From Gudongella sp046224405 (GTDB lineage Bacteria > Bacillota > Clostridia > Tissierellales > Tissierellaceae), in the NCBI RefSeq assembly GCF_046224405.1, contig NZ_JBJXRK010000001.1, positions 62,001 through 126,000 on the forward strand: a DNA stretch of 64,000 bases, written 5' to 3'. The translations under genes were made by a program, and so were the position numbers. This document shows positions 50,636 to 58,614 of this stretch, piece by piece; within the stretch, counting starts at the first letter, position 1, and each line of letters opens with the position of its first letter. The notes beneath the pieces were generated by a model, which saw only the letters and a program-made list of their open reading frames with translations, searched no databases and was not told where the DNA came from.

Positions 50636-50960
50636 TTGGAACCACCTCCTTAGCTAGAACTTCAAGATACATCCCACGGCCTTTCACATCTTCAACGGAT
50701 GTGATTTCAAATCTCTTATCACTATGAATGAGCACCATGGATGTCGTTACAGTTAACTCAGGGATATGACGAAATCGAAAGAGATCAGTGGCTTCGGAGA
50801 ATGAAGCTCTATTTGCCCATTTCTCATTGCCATGGCGACCTTCACGGTAAGCCCTGACAGAAGCTACGATGTTATCAACTTCAGTTTTAAACCCTTCAGG
50901 ATCTTTAATGGTGACGCTTTCTACAATATCGATAAAGGTATTCATTTTCCCAAAGCTCAT
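50628..50960 (-). CDS. Phage head closure protein
   Basis: A protein of 110 residues. FGKMNTFIDIVESVTIKDPE and YREGRHGNEKWANRASFSEA, with a C-terminal beta strand MYLEVLAKEVV, match the head closure (SPP1 gp16/HK97 gp7-like) family that caps the connector. AAGGTG is the ribosome binding site for the ATG at 50960; an in-frame TTG lies 5 codons earlier. It overlaps the HK97 gp10 gene by 8 bases. Confidence 0.8.
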   Translation of the reverse strand: MSFGKMNTFIDIVESVTIKDPEGFKTEVDNIVASVRAYREGRHGNEKWANRASFSEATDLFRFRHIPELTVTTSMVLIHSDKRFEITSVEDVKGRGMYLEVLAKEVVPSG

Positions 50961-50962
50961 AA

Positions 50963-51271
50963 CTACACCTTCCAATCCCGATCAAGTCTCAGCAGAAGAT
51001 TGACTGTGTTCCATACCTGCTGCCCAGCCTGAACATTATCTGAAAAGAAACCACCGGTGCTGCCGTCCCTGGATTCATAAAAGTGGGACGACAGCATAAT
51101 GATGGCTTGTTCTGTGGTGGCTGGCATAGCTATTTCGACATAATGGTTTTCAGGAAGATGCTGATAGCTTTCTGCATACCGCGTGGCGGCGGTGATGTAC
51201 ATCTCAAGGAGTTCATCATCAGCAGAGTGATCAAGAATCAGGTTCGCTTTTACTTTTTCCAGTAGTGTCAT
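50963..51271 (-). CDS. Phage head-tail connector (gp6-like)
   Basis: A protein of 102 residues. LLEKVKANLILDHSADDELL, EMYITAATRYAESYQHLPEN and AIIMLSSHFYESRDG match the gp6/connector protein family, a small helical subunit of the ring below the portal. AAAGGATGG lies before the ATG. It sits between the head fibre gene and the closure gene, as usual. Confidence 0.85.
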   Translation of the reverse strand: MTLLEKVKANLILDHSADDELLEMYITAATRYAESYQHLPENHYVEIAMPATTEQAIIMLSSHFYESRDGSTGGFFSDNVQAGQQVWNTVNLLLRLDRDWKV

Positions 51272-51289
51272 ACCGCCACCATCCTTTCA

Positions 51290-51502
51290 TTAATCTGAAA
51301 TCATAAGCCCTACAGTTTTAAGTTTGGTGAGGAGGGCATTAAAATCCGTCACCAAATCTTCTACTGTAGCAGCAGTGCTTGCAGCTTGGTTATCGAGAAC
51401 GGGGAGGCCAGTAACGACCGCCCCATCCTTGATTTCAAGAGTTCCACCAATGACGGTTTTCTCACCGCCCTGTTCTGTATAGTTCTTTGTGTTATAACTC
51501 AT
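51290..51502 (-). CDS. Head fibre-like small protein
   Basis: A protein of 70 residues. MSYNTKNYTEQGGEKTVIGG followed by TLEIKDGAVVTGLP is the pattern named head fibre protein in clostridial and bacillus phages, with a short helical C terminus (AATVEDLVTDFNALLTKLKT). It is encoded 12 bases after the capsid gene stop and would decorate the capsid. AATGGAGG is the ribosome binding site. Good match to a short known family, but the protein is too small for certainty. Confidence 0.75.
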   Translation of the reverse strand: MSYNTKNYTEQGGEKTVIGGTLEIKDGAVVTGLPVLDNQAASTAATVEDLVTDFNALLTKLKTVGLMISD

Positions 51503-51514
51503 AGTGCACCTCCA

Positions 51515-52723
51515 TTACGCTTTCTGCTGAAGCACTTTGATGGCTTCAGGCAGAATAAGCTTTCCATCGACACGTTGAGTGGCAACGAAGCCAACCTGGC
51601 CAGTGGCTGCATAGAGCTCATTGAGTCTCTTGAAGACTCTGCCTTGACGATCCGCTACCCAGTAATAACCAAAGTCACCGAAGATGATGGACTTTGCAGA
51701 TGCAGCGATGGTAGGCACGTAAGATGAAGTGTAGACAGGTCTATTCAAAATAGTATCTGGTGTTCCCGCCTGAAGAGAAGGCTGCCAGATATACTGACCC
51801 TGACCATCTTTTAGCTTTCTAATGGCCTTAATGGTAGCATCGTTCATAACGAACACGGACTTGTTTCTGTAAGGCGATTTAAGAGAGTAGAACAGGTCTA
51901 AAATTTCATCAATAGTAATGGCTGTGGCACTAGCAGCAGTTACACCGATTTGTGCTCCACCAGTGGCAGCAAGGATACCCGTAGGTTTACCAGAACCATC
52001 TCCAGTAAAGAAAGCGTCTTCTTCCTTGTTACCGATACGTCTTGCAAACTCCCTGGCAATATAGTTTTCAAGATTAAACACGCTGTCATTTAGAAGCTCT
52101 TCAGACACCTTGATCATGGTACCTAGCTTGTAAGCCCCAATGGATACCTGACCAAAGCTATCATCGCTCTCAGGAATGGCCCCTTCTTCATCAATCCAAG
52201 AAGCAGTTCCTTTGGATGCTACCACTGGAATCTTACGATCGCCAGAAGAAGTGGAGATGACGTTGGCCAGCTTTCTGAAGATATTCTCTTCATCTAGGGC
52301 TTCAATAAGAGTACGCTCGAACTCATCTGGTACAAGATAGCCACCTTCCGTGTCGGTTCCAATCTGCAGTGCGTTCTTAATCACTGGATCAAGTCCCTCG
52401 CCTGAACGGGTACGCATGGCGTTCCAGAAGGCTTTCTGGTATTCGGCAGAAGCTCTGCCACCTTTGGATTCAATGCCTTGGAAGATAGGTTTCCCGGTAA
52501 GGGGTGTGTTAAGTGGCTTTGAGAGCTCACGATCCAGAGCCTCTTGCTTTTCAAGACGGTCAATTTCCTTACCAAGGTCAACGACATCTGCCTCCATTTT
52601 TTCATAGGTTGCAGTGTCTTCAGCAGATACGATGCCATCGGTACCTCTTTTGGTGTCCAGGAATGCTTTCGCAGCTTCCCAGGATTTTGCTCTTTTTTCA
52701 CGCAGTTCAAGAATTTTATTCAT
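51515..52723 (-). CDS. Phage major capsid protein, HK97 fold
   Basis: A protein of 402 residues. The first 110 residues are a charged delta/scaffold domain (MNKILELREKRAKSWEAAKA, EKMEADVVDLGKEIDRLEKQ), removed at maturation by the protease encoded upstream. The HK97 core begins near 115 (IGTDTEGGYLVPDEFERTLI), with a fold pattern ISTSSGDRKIPVVASKG, IKVSEELLNDSVFNLENYI and the A-domain end (FGDFGYYWVADRQG). AGGAGG lies before the ATG. It is 20 bases downstream of the ClpP-type protease gene. Confidence 0.92.
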   Translation of the reverse strand: MNKILELREKRAKSWEAAKAFLDTKRGTDGIVSAEDTATYEKMEADVVDLGKEIDRLEKQEALDRELSKPLNTPLTGKPIFQGIESKGGRASAEYQKAFWNAMRTRSGEGLDPVIKNALQIGTDTEGGYLVPDEFERTLIEALDEENIFRKLANVISTSSGDRKIPVVASKGTASWIDEEGAIPESDDSFGQVSIGAYKLGTMIKVSEELLNDSVFNLENYIAREFARRIGNKEEDAFFTGDGSGKPTGILAATGGAQIGVTAASATAITIDEILDLFYSLKSPYRNKSVFVMNDATIKAIRKLKDGQGQYIWQPSLQAGTPDTILNRPVYTSSYVPTIAASAKSIIFGDFGYYWVADRQGRVFKRLNELYAATGQVGFVATQRVDGKLILPEAIKVLQQKA

Positions 52724-52742
52724 AGTGTTTTCCTCCTAAAAT

Positions 52743-53441
52743 TTAGTGTTGAATCAAAGAAAGTCGCTTTTCCAGCGACTCAACAGGGGTGCCAGTATTC
52801 TCTTTTGGTAGTTTGGGTTTTACCTTATCCAGCAGAGAGTTGGTAACAGCTCTACGGCTAAAGGCATAGGTAAAGTCCTCGGTCTGATTTCTTTTCTTCT
52901 CATCCTCCAAGATGCCATCAGCAAAGCTAAGCTCGATGGCCTTTTTCGCATTAAGCCAGGTCTCTGCATCCATAAGATGAGAGAGCTTAGTTCTAGACTG
53001 ACCCGTTTTAATTTCATAGGCATTGATGATGCTCTCCTTCACTTCAGATAGCATGGCGATGGCTTTTTTCATTTCCTCGCTGTCTCCAATGGCTACTGTG
53101 AGAGGGTTATGCACCATCATAAGGGCTGTTGGTGCCATGAGCACCGTTGTCCCTGCCATGGCGATGACTGAGGCTGCTGAAGCGGCAATGCCATCAATCT
53201 TTACAGTAACAGTGCCTTTGTAATCCATCAGCATGGCATAAATCTGACTTGCAGCAATGCAATCACCTCCTGGTGAGTTAAGCCATATAACAATGTCACC
53301 CTCACCGGCAGTAAGCTCTGCTTTAAATGCCTTAGGGGTGACGTCATCATCAAACCATGAATCTTCGGCAATAACGCCGTCTAGATAAAGTGTTCGGACA
53401 CCAGTGTTTTCATCTCGTGCCCAGTTCCAAAACTTCTTCAT
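52743..53441 (-). CDS. ClpP-type prohead protease
   Basis: A protein of 232 residues. DIVIWLNSPGGDCIAASQIY and VKIDGIAASAASVIAMAG hold the ClpP-like signature; Ser88 in AASAAS is the likely nucleophile and His111 in MVHNP the base, with an Asp in a later ADGIL stretch. It would cleave the capsid delta domain. In the uninterrupted phage its ATG overlaps the portal stop in TAATG, and its GGAGG site lies in the last codons of the portal; both are still present left of the inserted element. The upstream insertion probably cuts its transcription. Confidence 0.88.
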   Translation of the reverse strand: MKKFWNWARDENTGVRTLYLDGVIAEDSWFDDDVTPKAFKAELTAGEGDIVIWLNSPGGDCIAASQIYAMLMDYKGTVTVKIDGIAASAASVIAMAGTTVLMAPTALMMVHNPLTVAIGDSEEMKKAIAMLSEVKESIINAYEIKTGQSRTKLSHLMDAETWLNAKKAIELSFADGILEDEKKRNQTEDFTYAFSRRAVTNSLLDKVKPKLPKENTGTPVESLEKRLSLIQH

Positions 53442-53497
53442 TAAGGTTCCTCCGTTTCTTTGATATTTGCGAACGCATTATGTGTAGCTACACATAA
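53442..53497 (-). pseudogene. Displaced 3' end of the portal gene
   Basis: Reading minus-strand from 53497 through TTA TGT GTA GCT ACA CAT AAT GCG ... GAA CCT TAA gives 18 codons (LCVATHNAFANIKETEEP) and the stop that overlaps the protease ATG. In the intact phage they follow the portal's ...DAGA. The 53478-53497 stretch is a perfect 20 bp palindrome, TTATGTGTAGCTACACATAA. Confidence 0.75.
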
Positions 53498-53530
53498 CGC
53501 GTTTTATGTTGAGTAAGTGATTATGTTGAG
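53498..53530 (+). repeat. RIT element left terminal inverted repeat
   Basis: 33 bases running from CGCGTTTTATG to TTATGTTGAG. It is a perfect inverted copy of 56963-56995. It contains ATGTTGAGTAA (53506-53516) and a second, direct ATGTTGAG (53523-53530), 17 bases apart. Confidence 0.93.
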
Positions 53531-53562
53531 AAAAAGAAAAGCACTGACATAAATCAGCACTT
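53531..53562 (-). terminator. Terminator at the end of the recombinase trio
   Basis: On the minus strand AAGUGCUGA / UCAGUGCUU (9 pairs including two wobbles), loop UUUAUG, followed by UUCUUUUU. It would stop element transcripts and also late phage transcripts that pass through the insertion. Confidence 0.65.
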
Positions 53563-53583
53563 TTCAAGCTTCTTATTATTCAA

Positions 53584-53603
53584 TTACTCAACATTATTTT
53601 TTA
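53584..53603 (+). repeat. RIT inner inverted repeat, left
   Basis: TTACTCAACATTATTTTTTA, an exact inverted copy of 56881-56900. It contains the TTACTCAACAT core in the orientation opposite to the outer one and overlaps the stop codon of the third recombinase gene. Confidence 0.85.
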
Positions 53604-54652
53604 CTGAAGTTCTTAAGCCAGTTAGCCATATCATCTTCAACTTTGTGCTCAGCAAAATCTAATGTTGACCGAGGCATTGGATCAGCTGGCTCCGGCATAG
53701 GAATTTCAACTTTGGACAAAGCATCTCTTTTCATTGCTGTATCTGCTCTTGCATACCGCTCAGTGGTATTGAGGTCAGAGTGCCCCAGAATATCACGGAT
53801 GTATACAATATTATTTCCAGCCTGCAGCATATGCATGGCTTTGCTATGCCTTAAAGTGTGTGGTGAAATTTTTTCAGTAAAGAGTAGTGGATTGCTTTCT
53901 TTACCTGATTTCACGTATTTGTCCAGGATATATTTGATACCGTAACGGGAGAGTTTACCTCCTGAACGGTTTCTGAACACATGCTGTTCCTGGGCATCCA
54001 TAAGATTTATACTCGATCGCTTCATATATTCAGTGAGATATTTCACTGTCTGTGGAAGAAGTGGAACAATTCTGGTTTTATTGCCCTTCCCCGTGATTTT
54101 TACGATAGGTGGGGCTTCAAAACGTATGTCCTTAAATTTAAGGTCAGTTATTTCGCTGACCCTGGCACCTGTATCGTAGGTGAATGCCAGCAATGTCAGG
54201 TCCCGGAGGCCGTCACTGGTAGCTGAATCTGGTTGGGAAAGCAAACAGCCCATTGCATCAGCAGACAGATATGACATGGAAGGCTTTGGTGTTTTCTTGA
54301 GTTTAACTGCATATACATCCTCTGAAAGTTTCAGGAATTCAGGATTTTCAATTGAAAGCCATCTGCAGAAACTTCTTAGAACAACAAACCGCTGATTACG
54401 TGAAGAAAGGCTGCATCCACGTGTCGTTTCAAGCCATTCAGCGAATTCCATGAGAATATCTTTTGTTAAAAATGACATTGGAAGCCTTTCGGGCATTATC
54501 TGTTTTTCTGATTTCATAAATATGATAAGTAGCGAAAATGTATCCCGGTATGAAAGGATGCTGTTTGTTGAAAGCCCGCGCTGGCCCGGCAGATATATAG
54601 TAAGGTATTTATTCAGATAGAATCCAAAGGTTTCTGCATTAGAATTCTTCAT
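53594..54652 (-). CDS. RIT element tyrosine recombinase C
   Basis: A protein of 352 residues. The catalytic set is complete: YDTGARVSEITDLKFKD (Arg I), a Lys in the beta-hairpin (KITGKGNKTRIVPL), SPHTLRHSKAMHMLQ (His-x-x-Arg), ILGHSDLNTTERYAR (His and the nucleophilic Tyr). It has an N-terminal SAM-like core-binding domain (about 20-120). It begins inside the end of the B gene (14-base overlap), with GGAGGTG upstream. Its stop codon lies in the inner inverted repeat. Confidence 0.9.
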   Translation of the reverse strand: MKNSNAETFGFYLNKYLTIYLPGQRGLSTNSILSYRDTFSLLIIFMKSEKQIMPERLPMSFLTKDILMEFAEWLETTRGCSLSSRNQRFVVLRSFCRWLSIENPEFLKLSEDVYAVKLKKTPKPSMSYLSADAMGCLLSQPDSATSDGLRDLTLLAFTYDTGARVSEITDLKFKDIRFEAPPIVKITGKGNKTRIVPLLPQTVKYLTEYMKRSSINLMDAQEQHVFRNRSGGKLSRYGIKYILDKYVKSGKESNPLLFTEKISPHTLRHSKAMHMLQAGNNIVYIRDILGHSDLNTTERYARADTAMKRDALSKVEIPMPEPADPMPRSTLDFAEHKVEDDMANWLKNFSKK

Positions 54653-55631
54653 TTTCTTTCACCTCCGGAAAAATTTCTGGAAGGTGGAATTGCATACTGT
54701 CAGTTACTGTTGACAGCCGGTCTTCCGTCAATCGGATATACCGCTCAGTTGATTTGACACCTGAATGCCCAAGGTATGCTGCAAGGATAGGAAGTGCAAC
54801 ATAAAGGTCTTTGCCCTCATCACAGAGACGGTTCATTGTTACGACAGCAAATGTATGCCTGAAATCGTGTATCCTTGGCCCGCGTAGTTTTCCCTCATAA
54901 GGAATTCCGCTTTTCTGCAAAATCAGCCTGAACCGTTTATAAATGGAGCCCTGAGTAAGCACCTGTCCTGACCGGTAATAAAAAATAGGTGAATCTGGTC
55001 CTACATCATCTGACTGCCCGTCAACGTATTTTTTCATGACTTTTGCAAGAGAGCCACACATTGGAATTAGACGTTCTTTGTCAAGTTTTGTGTGTTTCAG
55101 TGTAATGATATTTGTATCAAAATTTATATCGTTAGCGGTAATGGCTAAAGCCTCTGAAATTCTGAGGCCGCAGCTATACAACAGGCGAAATAGCACCGGA
55201 ATGCATCTATGAAGATTTGGATAAACCTTGGATTGCTCGAAGTTATCGACTATGCTCCATATAGCATTTAACTCATTGGCAGTAAAAACATGCGGGACAA
55301 AGGCAGTATTCCTTGAGTGCCTGATGTCAGGAAGGCGCATCTGGATATACCCAAGCGAAAACATGTATTCTGCCCATATCGCCATGGTTGCTGAATAATT
55401 GGATTTCGTTTTCAGGCTCCTGTTGTCAGATTCGTTAATCCAATTAAAAATAGCATCTTCGGGAAGGTTAGCCTCTGGATACTTCGCATTACAGTAGCGG
55501 ATGAAATAACGAAATGATTTCTCTTCTGATGTGTACTTGAGACCTGTTGCCCGCTTAAATCTCAAAAAATCCTCGCAGAGCGGACCTAATTTAGTTACAG
55601 GTATCGGTTTTAATTTATTTTCATTATTCAT
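54639..55631 (-). CDS. RIT element tyrosine recombinase B
   Basis: A protein of 330 residues. Catalytic residues are seen at LYSCGLRISEALAI (Arg I), LKHTKLDKERLIPM (Lys), IHDFRHTFAVVTM (His-x-x-Arg) and YLGHSGVKSTERYIRLTE (His and Tyr). The ATG at 55631 has GGAGGTACC upstream and overlaps the stop of the A gene by 8 bases; the frame is open 27 codons further. It is the middle gene of three, all of which are co-translated through short overlaps. Confidence 0.9.
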   Translation of the reverse strand: MNNENKLKPIPVTKLGPLCEDFLRFKRATGLKYTSEEKSFRYFIRYCNAKYPEANLPEDAIFNWINESDNRSLKTKSNYSATMAIWAEYMFSLGYIQMRLPDIRHSRNTAFVPHVFTANELNAIWSIVDNFEQSKVYPNLHRCIPVLFRLLYSCGLRISEALAITANDINFDTNIITLKHTKLDKERLIPMCGSLAKVMKKYVDGQSDDVGPDSPIFYYRSGQVLTQGSIYKRFRLILQKSGIPYEGKLRGPRIHDFRHTFAVVTMNRLCDEGKDLYVALPILAAYLGHSGVKSTERYIRLTEDRLSTVTDSMQFHLPEIFPEVKENEEF

Positions 55632-56856
55632 AATCCGGTACCTCCAGTGAGCATTGGCGAAGTTTTTCAATATCAACCTGGATGTAAGTCGAAGCTGAAT
55701 CCGAATTGACATGGCCTAAGATATTGCCTATCACATTTACAGGTGTATCCTTTTCAAGCAGCCTGCTGGCAAGGCTATGACGGAAAGAGTGTAGTCCGTG
55801 CTTTCTGCTATCTGTAACCTGGACTCCACTGCTTTCGTAGTACTTGTTAAACATGTGGTATACCATTCCAGGGGTCAACTTTTGGTATGGAAGCGTATGT
55901 CCTACAAAAATTTCTTTGGCAACAGTATTAGGCCTGCCATTCATCCAATAATCAATGATGGCTTTCCCTATTTGCTCTGACAAAGGAAGGGTCAATGGTT
56001 CACCCGTTTTTTGTTGTGTTAAATTGATGCAGCCGCGGTTCCAGTCTAAGTTCTCAATGGTCATCCCAAGGATATCTCCTGTACGCAACCCAAGATTTGC
56101 TGCTATTGCCATGATTGCATAATCACGTTTTCCGGTGGGATTTGCACGATCAATAGAATTGAGCATCTGTTCGATTTCTTCCCCGCTCCAAACTTTGTTA
56201 ATTTTTGCTTTTGCATAATAGTGAATTCGGGGCACATGCTCTGAGAGGGTTTGCGATATTACCCCCTGCTTCAGGAAAAATTGAAGGCTGTGAACAAGCG
56301 TTCCCCGGATATTCACCAAATGTGCTTTTGAATAATGGGCTAGTGTCTTGAAGTATTCATACAAATGAACTGCTTCTATTTTATCTGGAGATACATCTCG
56401 TGTATGCAGGAAACAGGCGAAATGATACAGATTCAGTTCATGCTTCCTACAGGTCAGGTCAGCATAACCTAAGGATTTGCGTTCTTCTAAAAATTGGGTG
56501 CAAATATCCTTATACTCGTCCGGCCATTTTATTACTTCGCCGCGTGTGATTTTGGGAACAAAGCCATGCAGTTTGAAATCTGTTAGGGCTCTGAGAGCAC
56601 GGACCTTTTGGGTCATATACGGGGATAAAGCAGTTCCGTCAACTTCATTTTCCCCAATAGCCATGTGATATTTTTCGAGCATATATTGCTCGGCTAGTTC
56701 GGCGCTGTATTGTGTAATGCCTCTACTAAGGCCAAAATTATACACGCTGCGCCAAGTTCGCATATAGCAAGTTACGGATGTGTAGGAATAGTTATTTTCC
56801 TCCATGTGGTTCCTTGCCATTTGCATGAGTTCTAGAAACTCAACATTGCTGTTCAT
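55624..56856 (-). CDS. RIT element tyrosine recombinase A
   Basis: A protein of 410 residues, the first of the trio. Its C-terminal catalytic domain shows LGLRTGDILGMTIENLDW (Arg I), a Lys hairpin (LTQQKTGEPLTLPLS), HGLHSFRHSLASRLLE (His-x-x-Arg) and ILGHVNSDSASTYIQVD (His and Tyr). The N-terminal ~180 residues form two core-binding helical parts, longer than in the B and C proteins. GGAGGTGATTC precedes the ATG. Which of the three proteins does the strand cleavage is not evident, since all retain full active sites. Confidence 0.9.
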   Translation of the reverse strand: MNSNVEFLELMQMARNHMEENNYSYTSVTCYMRTWRSVYNFGLSRGITQYSAELAEQYMLEKYHMAIGENEVDGTALSPYMTQKVRALRALTDFKLHGFVPKITRGEVIKWPDEYKDICTQFLEERKSLGYADLTCRKHELNLYHFACFLHTRDVSPDKIEAVHLYEYFKTLAHYSKAHLVNIRGTLVHSLQFFLKQGVISQTLSEHVPRIHYYAKAKINKVWSGEEIEQMLNSIDRANPTGKRDYAIMAIAANLGLRTGDILGMTIENLDWNRGCINLTQQKTGEPLTLPLSEQIGKAIIDYWMNGRPNTVAKEIFVGHTLPYQKLTPGMVYHMFNKYYESSGVQVTDSRKHGLHSFRHSLASRLLEKDTPVNVIGNILGHVNSDSASTYIQVDIEKLRQCSLEVPDYE

Positions 56857-56880
56857 AAAGAATCACCTCCATGAACATTA

Positions 56881-56900
56881 TAAAAAATAATGTTGAGTAA
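56881..56900 (-). repeat. RIT inner inverted repeat, right
   Basis: TAAAAAATAATGTTGAGTAA, exact inverse of 53584-53603. It lies 24 bases upstream of the first recombinase start. Confidence 0.85.
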
Positions 56901-56962
56901 CTTTATAACTATTGATAATTTATGCGCTAAAAATCGATGTTTTGTAAGTTCGTTTATGAGAA

Positions 56963-56995
56963 CTCAACATAATCACTTACTCAACATAAAACGCG
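56963..56995 (-). repeat. RIT element right terminal inverted repeat
   Basis: Perfect 33-base inverse of 53498-53530. On the minus strand it supplies the false end of the portal protein (GCG TTT TAT GTT GAG TAA). Confidence 0.93.
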
Positions 56996-58212
56996 CCTGC
57001 GTCCTGTAATTTAGTCATGGCGCCGTTGATGAGGTAGAGGTCGCCACCTAATGACTCTGGAATTCTATCCAGATTTTCAAGCTCTCTGATATCATTGGCA
57101 CTCATCCAACCGTTTTGACGTGCCGTTGCATAACCACTCATTCGACTTACATAATCACCACGAAGAAGTCCATCCACATTGAACTTGATAAATACATTAG
57201 GTTTTTCACTTTCCATGAGTAGAGCTCTGCACATGGACTGTTCCCAGCGGACCACCCAAGGGTCGAGGGTGTATTTTACAAACTCCAGTGATTGCTGCTC
57301 GATGTTACTAAAGGATGACTTCTCAAGGTCAGCAAGCATATGAGGGGGCACTCTAAAGATACGAGCGATCTCATTGATCTGAAACTTTCTAGTTTCAAGG
57401 AATTGTGCTTGCTCAGGAGAAATGCCGATAGGCTGGTACTTCATACCTTCTTCAAGGACAGCCACTCGGTGAGAGTTTCCACTCCCTTGGTAGGCTGCAT
57501 TCCAGGATTCTTTGATCCTTGCAGGGTCTTTTATGGTGCCGGGGTGCTCTAAGACACCGCCGGGTGAAGCTCCATTCGCAAAAAACTTAGCTCCATATTC
57601 TTCTGTAGCAATGGCAAGGCCCACAGCATTTTTCGCCATGGCAATAGGTGAATAGCCTACCAACCCATCAAATCCAAGTCCGGGGATATGAAGGACATCA
57701 GAGGGTGAAAGGTAGACCTGATTCTCTCTACCAAGAGTAGGAGCATCTTCGCTACCACGTTGATACAAATAGAAAAGCCGACCACTTGAATCGCGATCGA
57801 CTGACATTTTGTTTGGCATTAATGGGTAGAGGGAGATCACTTCACCTCGTGCATTCCGAATAATCTGTGCATAGGCATTTCCCCATAATAAAAGATGACT
57901 CATCAGCGTCTCTCTAAAGGCAAAAGAAGTCATCTCTGGGTTTGGTTCGTCATGAAGCAGCTTGTATAACGGGTGCTTGAGGTTCTTTTCCTTTCCACCG
58001 GAATCATTGTATTTGTAGACATGAAGGGGTAGTCCGGCCAACGTCTCGGATAAGATTCTCACGCAGCTGTACACTGCGGTCATTTGCATAGCGGTTTGTT
58101 CATTGACCGGTTTTCCAGCGCTGGTGCTTCCAAAAAAGAAGCTGTAAGGGCTGCCGCCAAGAGCATTTTTAGGCTTGTCTCGGGCCTTAAATATCCCTTG
58201 CAATATTCCCAT
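56977..58212 (-). CDS. Phage portal protein, C terminus altered by RIT insertion
   Basis: A protein of 411 residues of the HK97/phage portal family: AMQMTAVYSCVRILSETLAG, LPLHVYKYN, TLMSHLLLWGNAYAQIIRN, DVLHIPGLGFDGLVGYSPIA and EQQSLEFVKYTLDPWVVRWE. The start is the ATG at 58212 with AAGGAGAG about 10 bases upstream; an ATG two codons earlier is equally open. The last codons (FYVE and stop) come from the inserted element and replace the native 18 codons LCVATHNAFANIKETEEP. Since these are at the extreme C terminus, the protein may still work. Confidence 0.9.
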   Translation of the reverse strand: MGILQGIFKARDKPKNALGGSPYSFFFGSTSAGKPVNEQTAMQMTAVYSCVRILSETLAGLPLHVYKYNDSGGKEKNLKHPLYKLLHDEPNPEMTSFAFRETLMSHLLLWGNAYAQIIRNARGEVISLYPLMPNKMSVDRDSSGRLFYLYQRGSEDAPTLGRENQVYLSPSDVLHIPGLGFDGLVGYSPIAMAKNAVGLAIATEEYGAKFFANGASPGGVLEHPGTIKDPARIKESWNAAYQGSGNSHRVAVLEEGMKYQPIGISPEQAQFLETRKFQINEIARIFRVPPHMLADLEKSSFSNIEQQSLEFVKYTLDPWVVRWEQSMCRALLMESEKPNVFIKFNVDGLLRGDYVSRMSGYATARQNGWMSANDIRELENLDRIPESLGGDLYLINGAMTKLQDAGAFYVE

Positions 58213-58239
58213 GGACATCACTCTCCTTAAAATGGGCAT

Positions 58240-58264
58240 GAAAAAAGCACCTCTACTGAGATGC
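58240..58264 (-). terminator. Terminator between the second moron and the portal
   Basis: GCACCTC (58246-58252) and GAGATGC (58258-58264) form a 7 bp stem with one wobble pair; on the minus strand TTTTTT follows. It lies just upstream of the portal gene, so the portal would need read-through or a nearby promoter. Confidence 0.65.
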
Positions 58265-58282
58265 TCATAAATTTGTGCATTG

Positions 58283-58585
58283 TTATCTAGATGATCTGCA
58301 AAACTCAAAATACTTTTTAACAGCGGAACGTAATGATGACATTCCGTTTTTAATATTTGAACCTGGAGAAAAACTAATACCATCAGGTGCTGGACGATTA
58401 AGGCTCTCATCTTCAGAAGAATATTCTAGCAAGTTCACAAGGCTTCGGCCACCATCTTTTGCAAATTCTTCATCTAGGTCTAGTCTTAAACTTTCTTCAA
58501 TCCTTCGACAACGGCTAATACTATCAGATATAGGACGACTTGAAATTTTGCCCTGTAGCCAATTTCTATAAGCATCATCACGCAT
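58283..58585 (-). CDS. Unrecognised 100-residue protein (moron between terminase and portal)
   Basis: I do not recognise this family. The sequence has MRDDAYRNWLQGKISSRPIS, then DSISRCRRIEESLRLDLDEE, FAKDGGRSLVNLLEYSSEDE, a spacer, and a helical end (LRSAVKKYFEFCRSSR). It is soluble, without Cys knots or membrane helices. It has its own -10-like box at 58615-58620 and terminator, and it interrupts the terminase-portal pair, so it is not a core phage gene. The ATG at 58585 has GAGGTG upstream. Defence or toxin roles are possible but not shown. Confidence 0.55.
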   Translation of the reverse strand: MRDDAYRNWLQGKISSRPISDSISRCRRIEESLRLDLDEEFAKDGGRSLVNLLEYSSEDESLNRPAPDGISFSPGSNIKNGMSSLRSAVKKYFEFCRSSR

Positions 58586-58614
58586 TTTCATCACCTCAAT
58601 AGTATTTTACCCTA

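Larger units (their letters stand above)
53498..56995. mobile_element. Tyrosine-recombinase trio (RIT-type) element inserted in the portal gene
   Basis: A unit of 3498 bases with perfect 33 bp terminal inverted repeats and three overlapping minus-strand tyrosine recombinase genes, the definition of Recombinase-In-Trio elements. It lies in the last codons of the portal gene. With one CGCG retained, the two flanks join into an unbroken frame; with none or two copies a stop codon appears. So the CGCG is a target duplication or shared end. No cargo gene is present. Confidence 0.9.

Noticed and set aside
58213..58410. Longer frame for the portal, starting at 58410
   Set aside because: It includes a terminator hairpin and overlaps the moron gene; the portal family starts near MGILQG at 58212.
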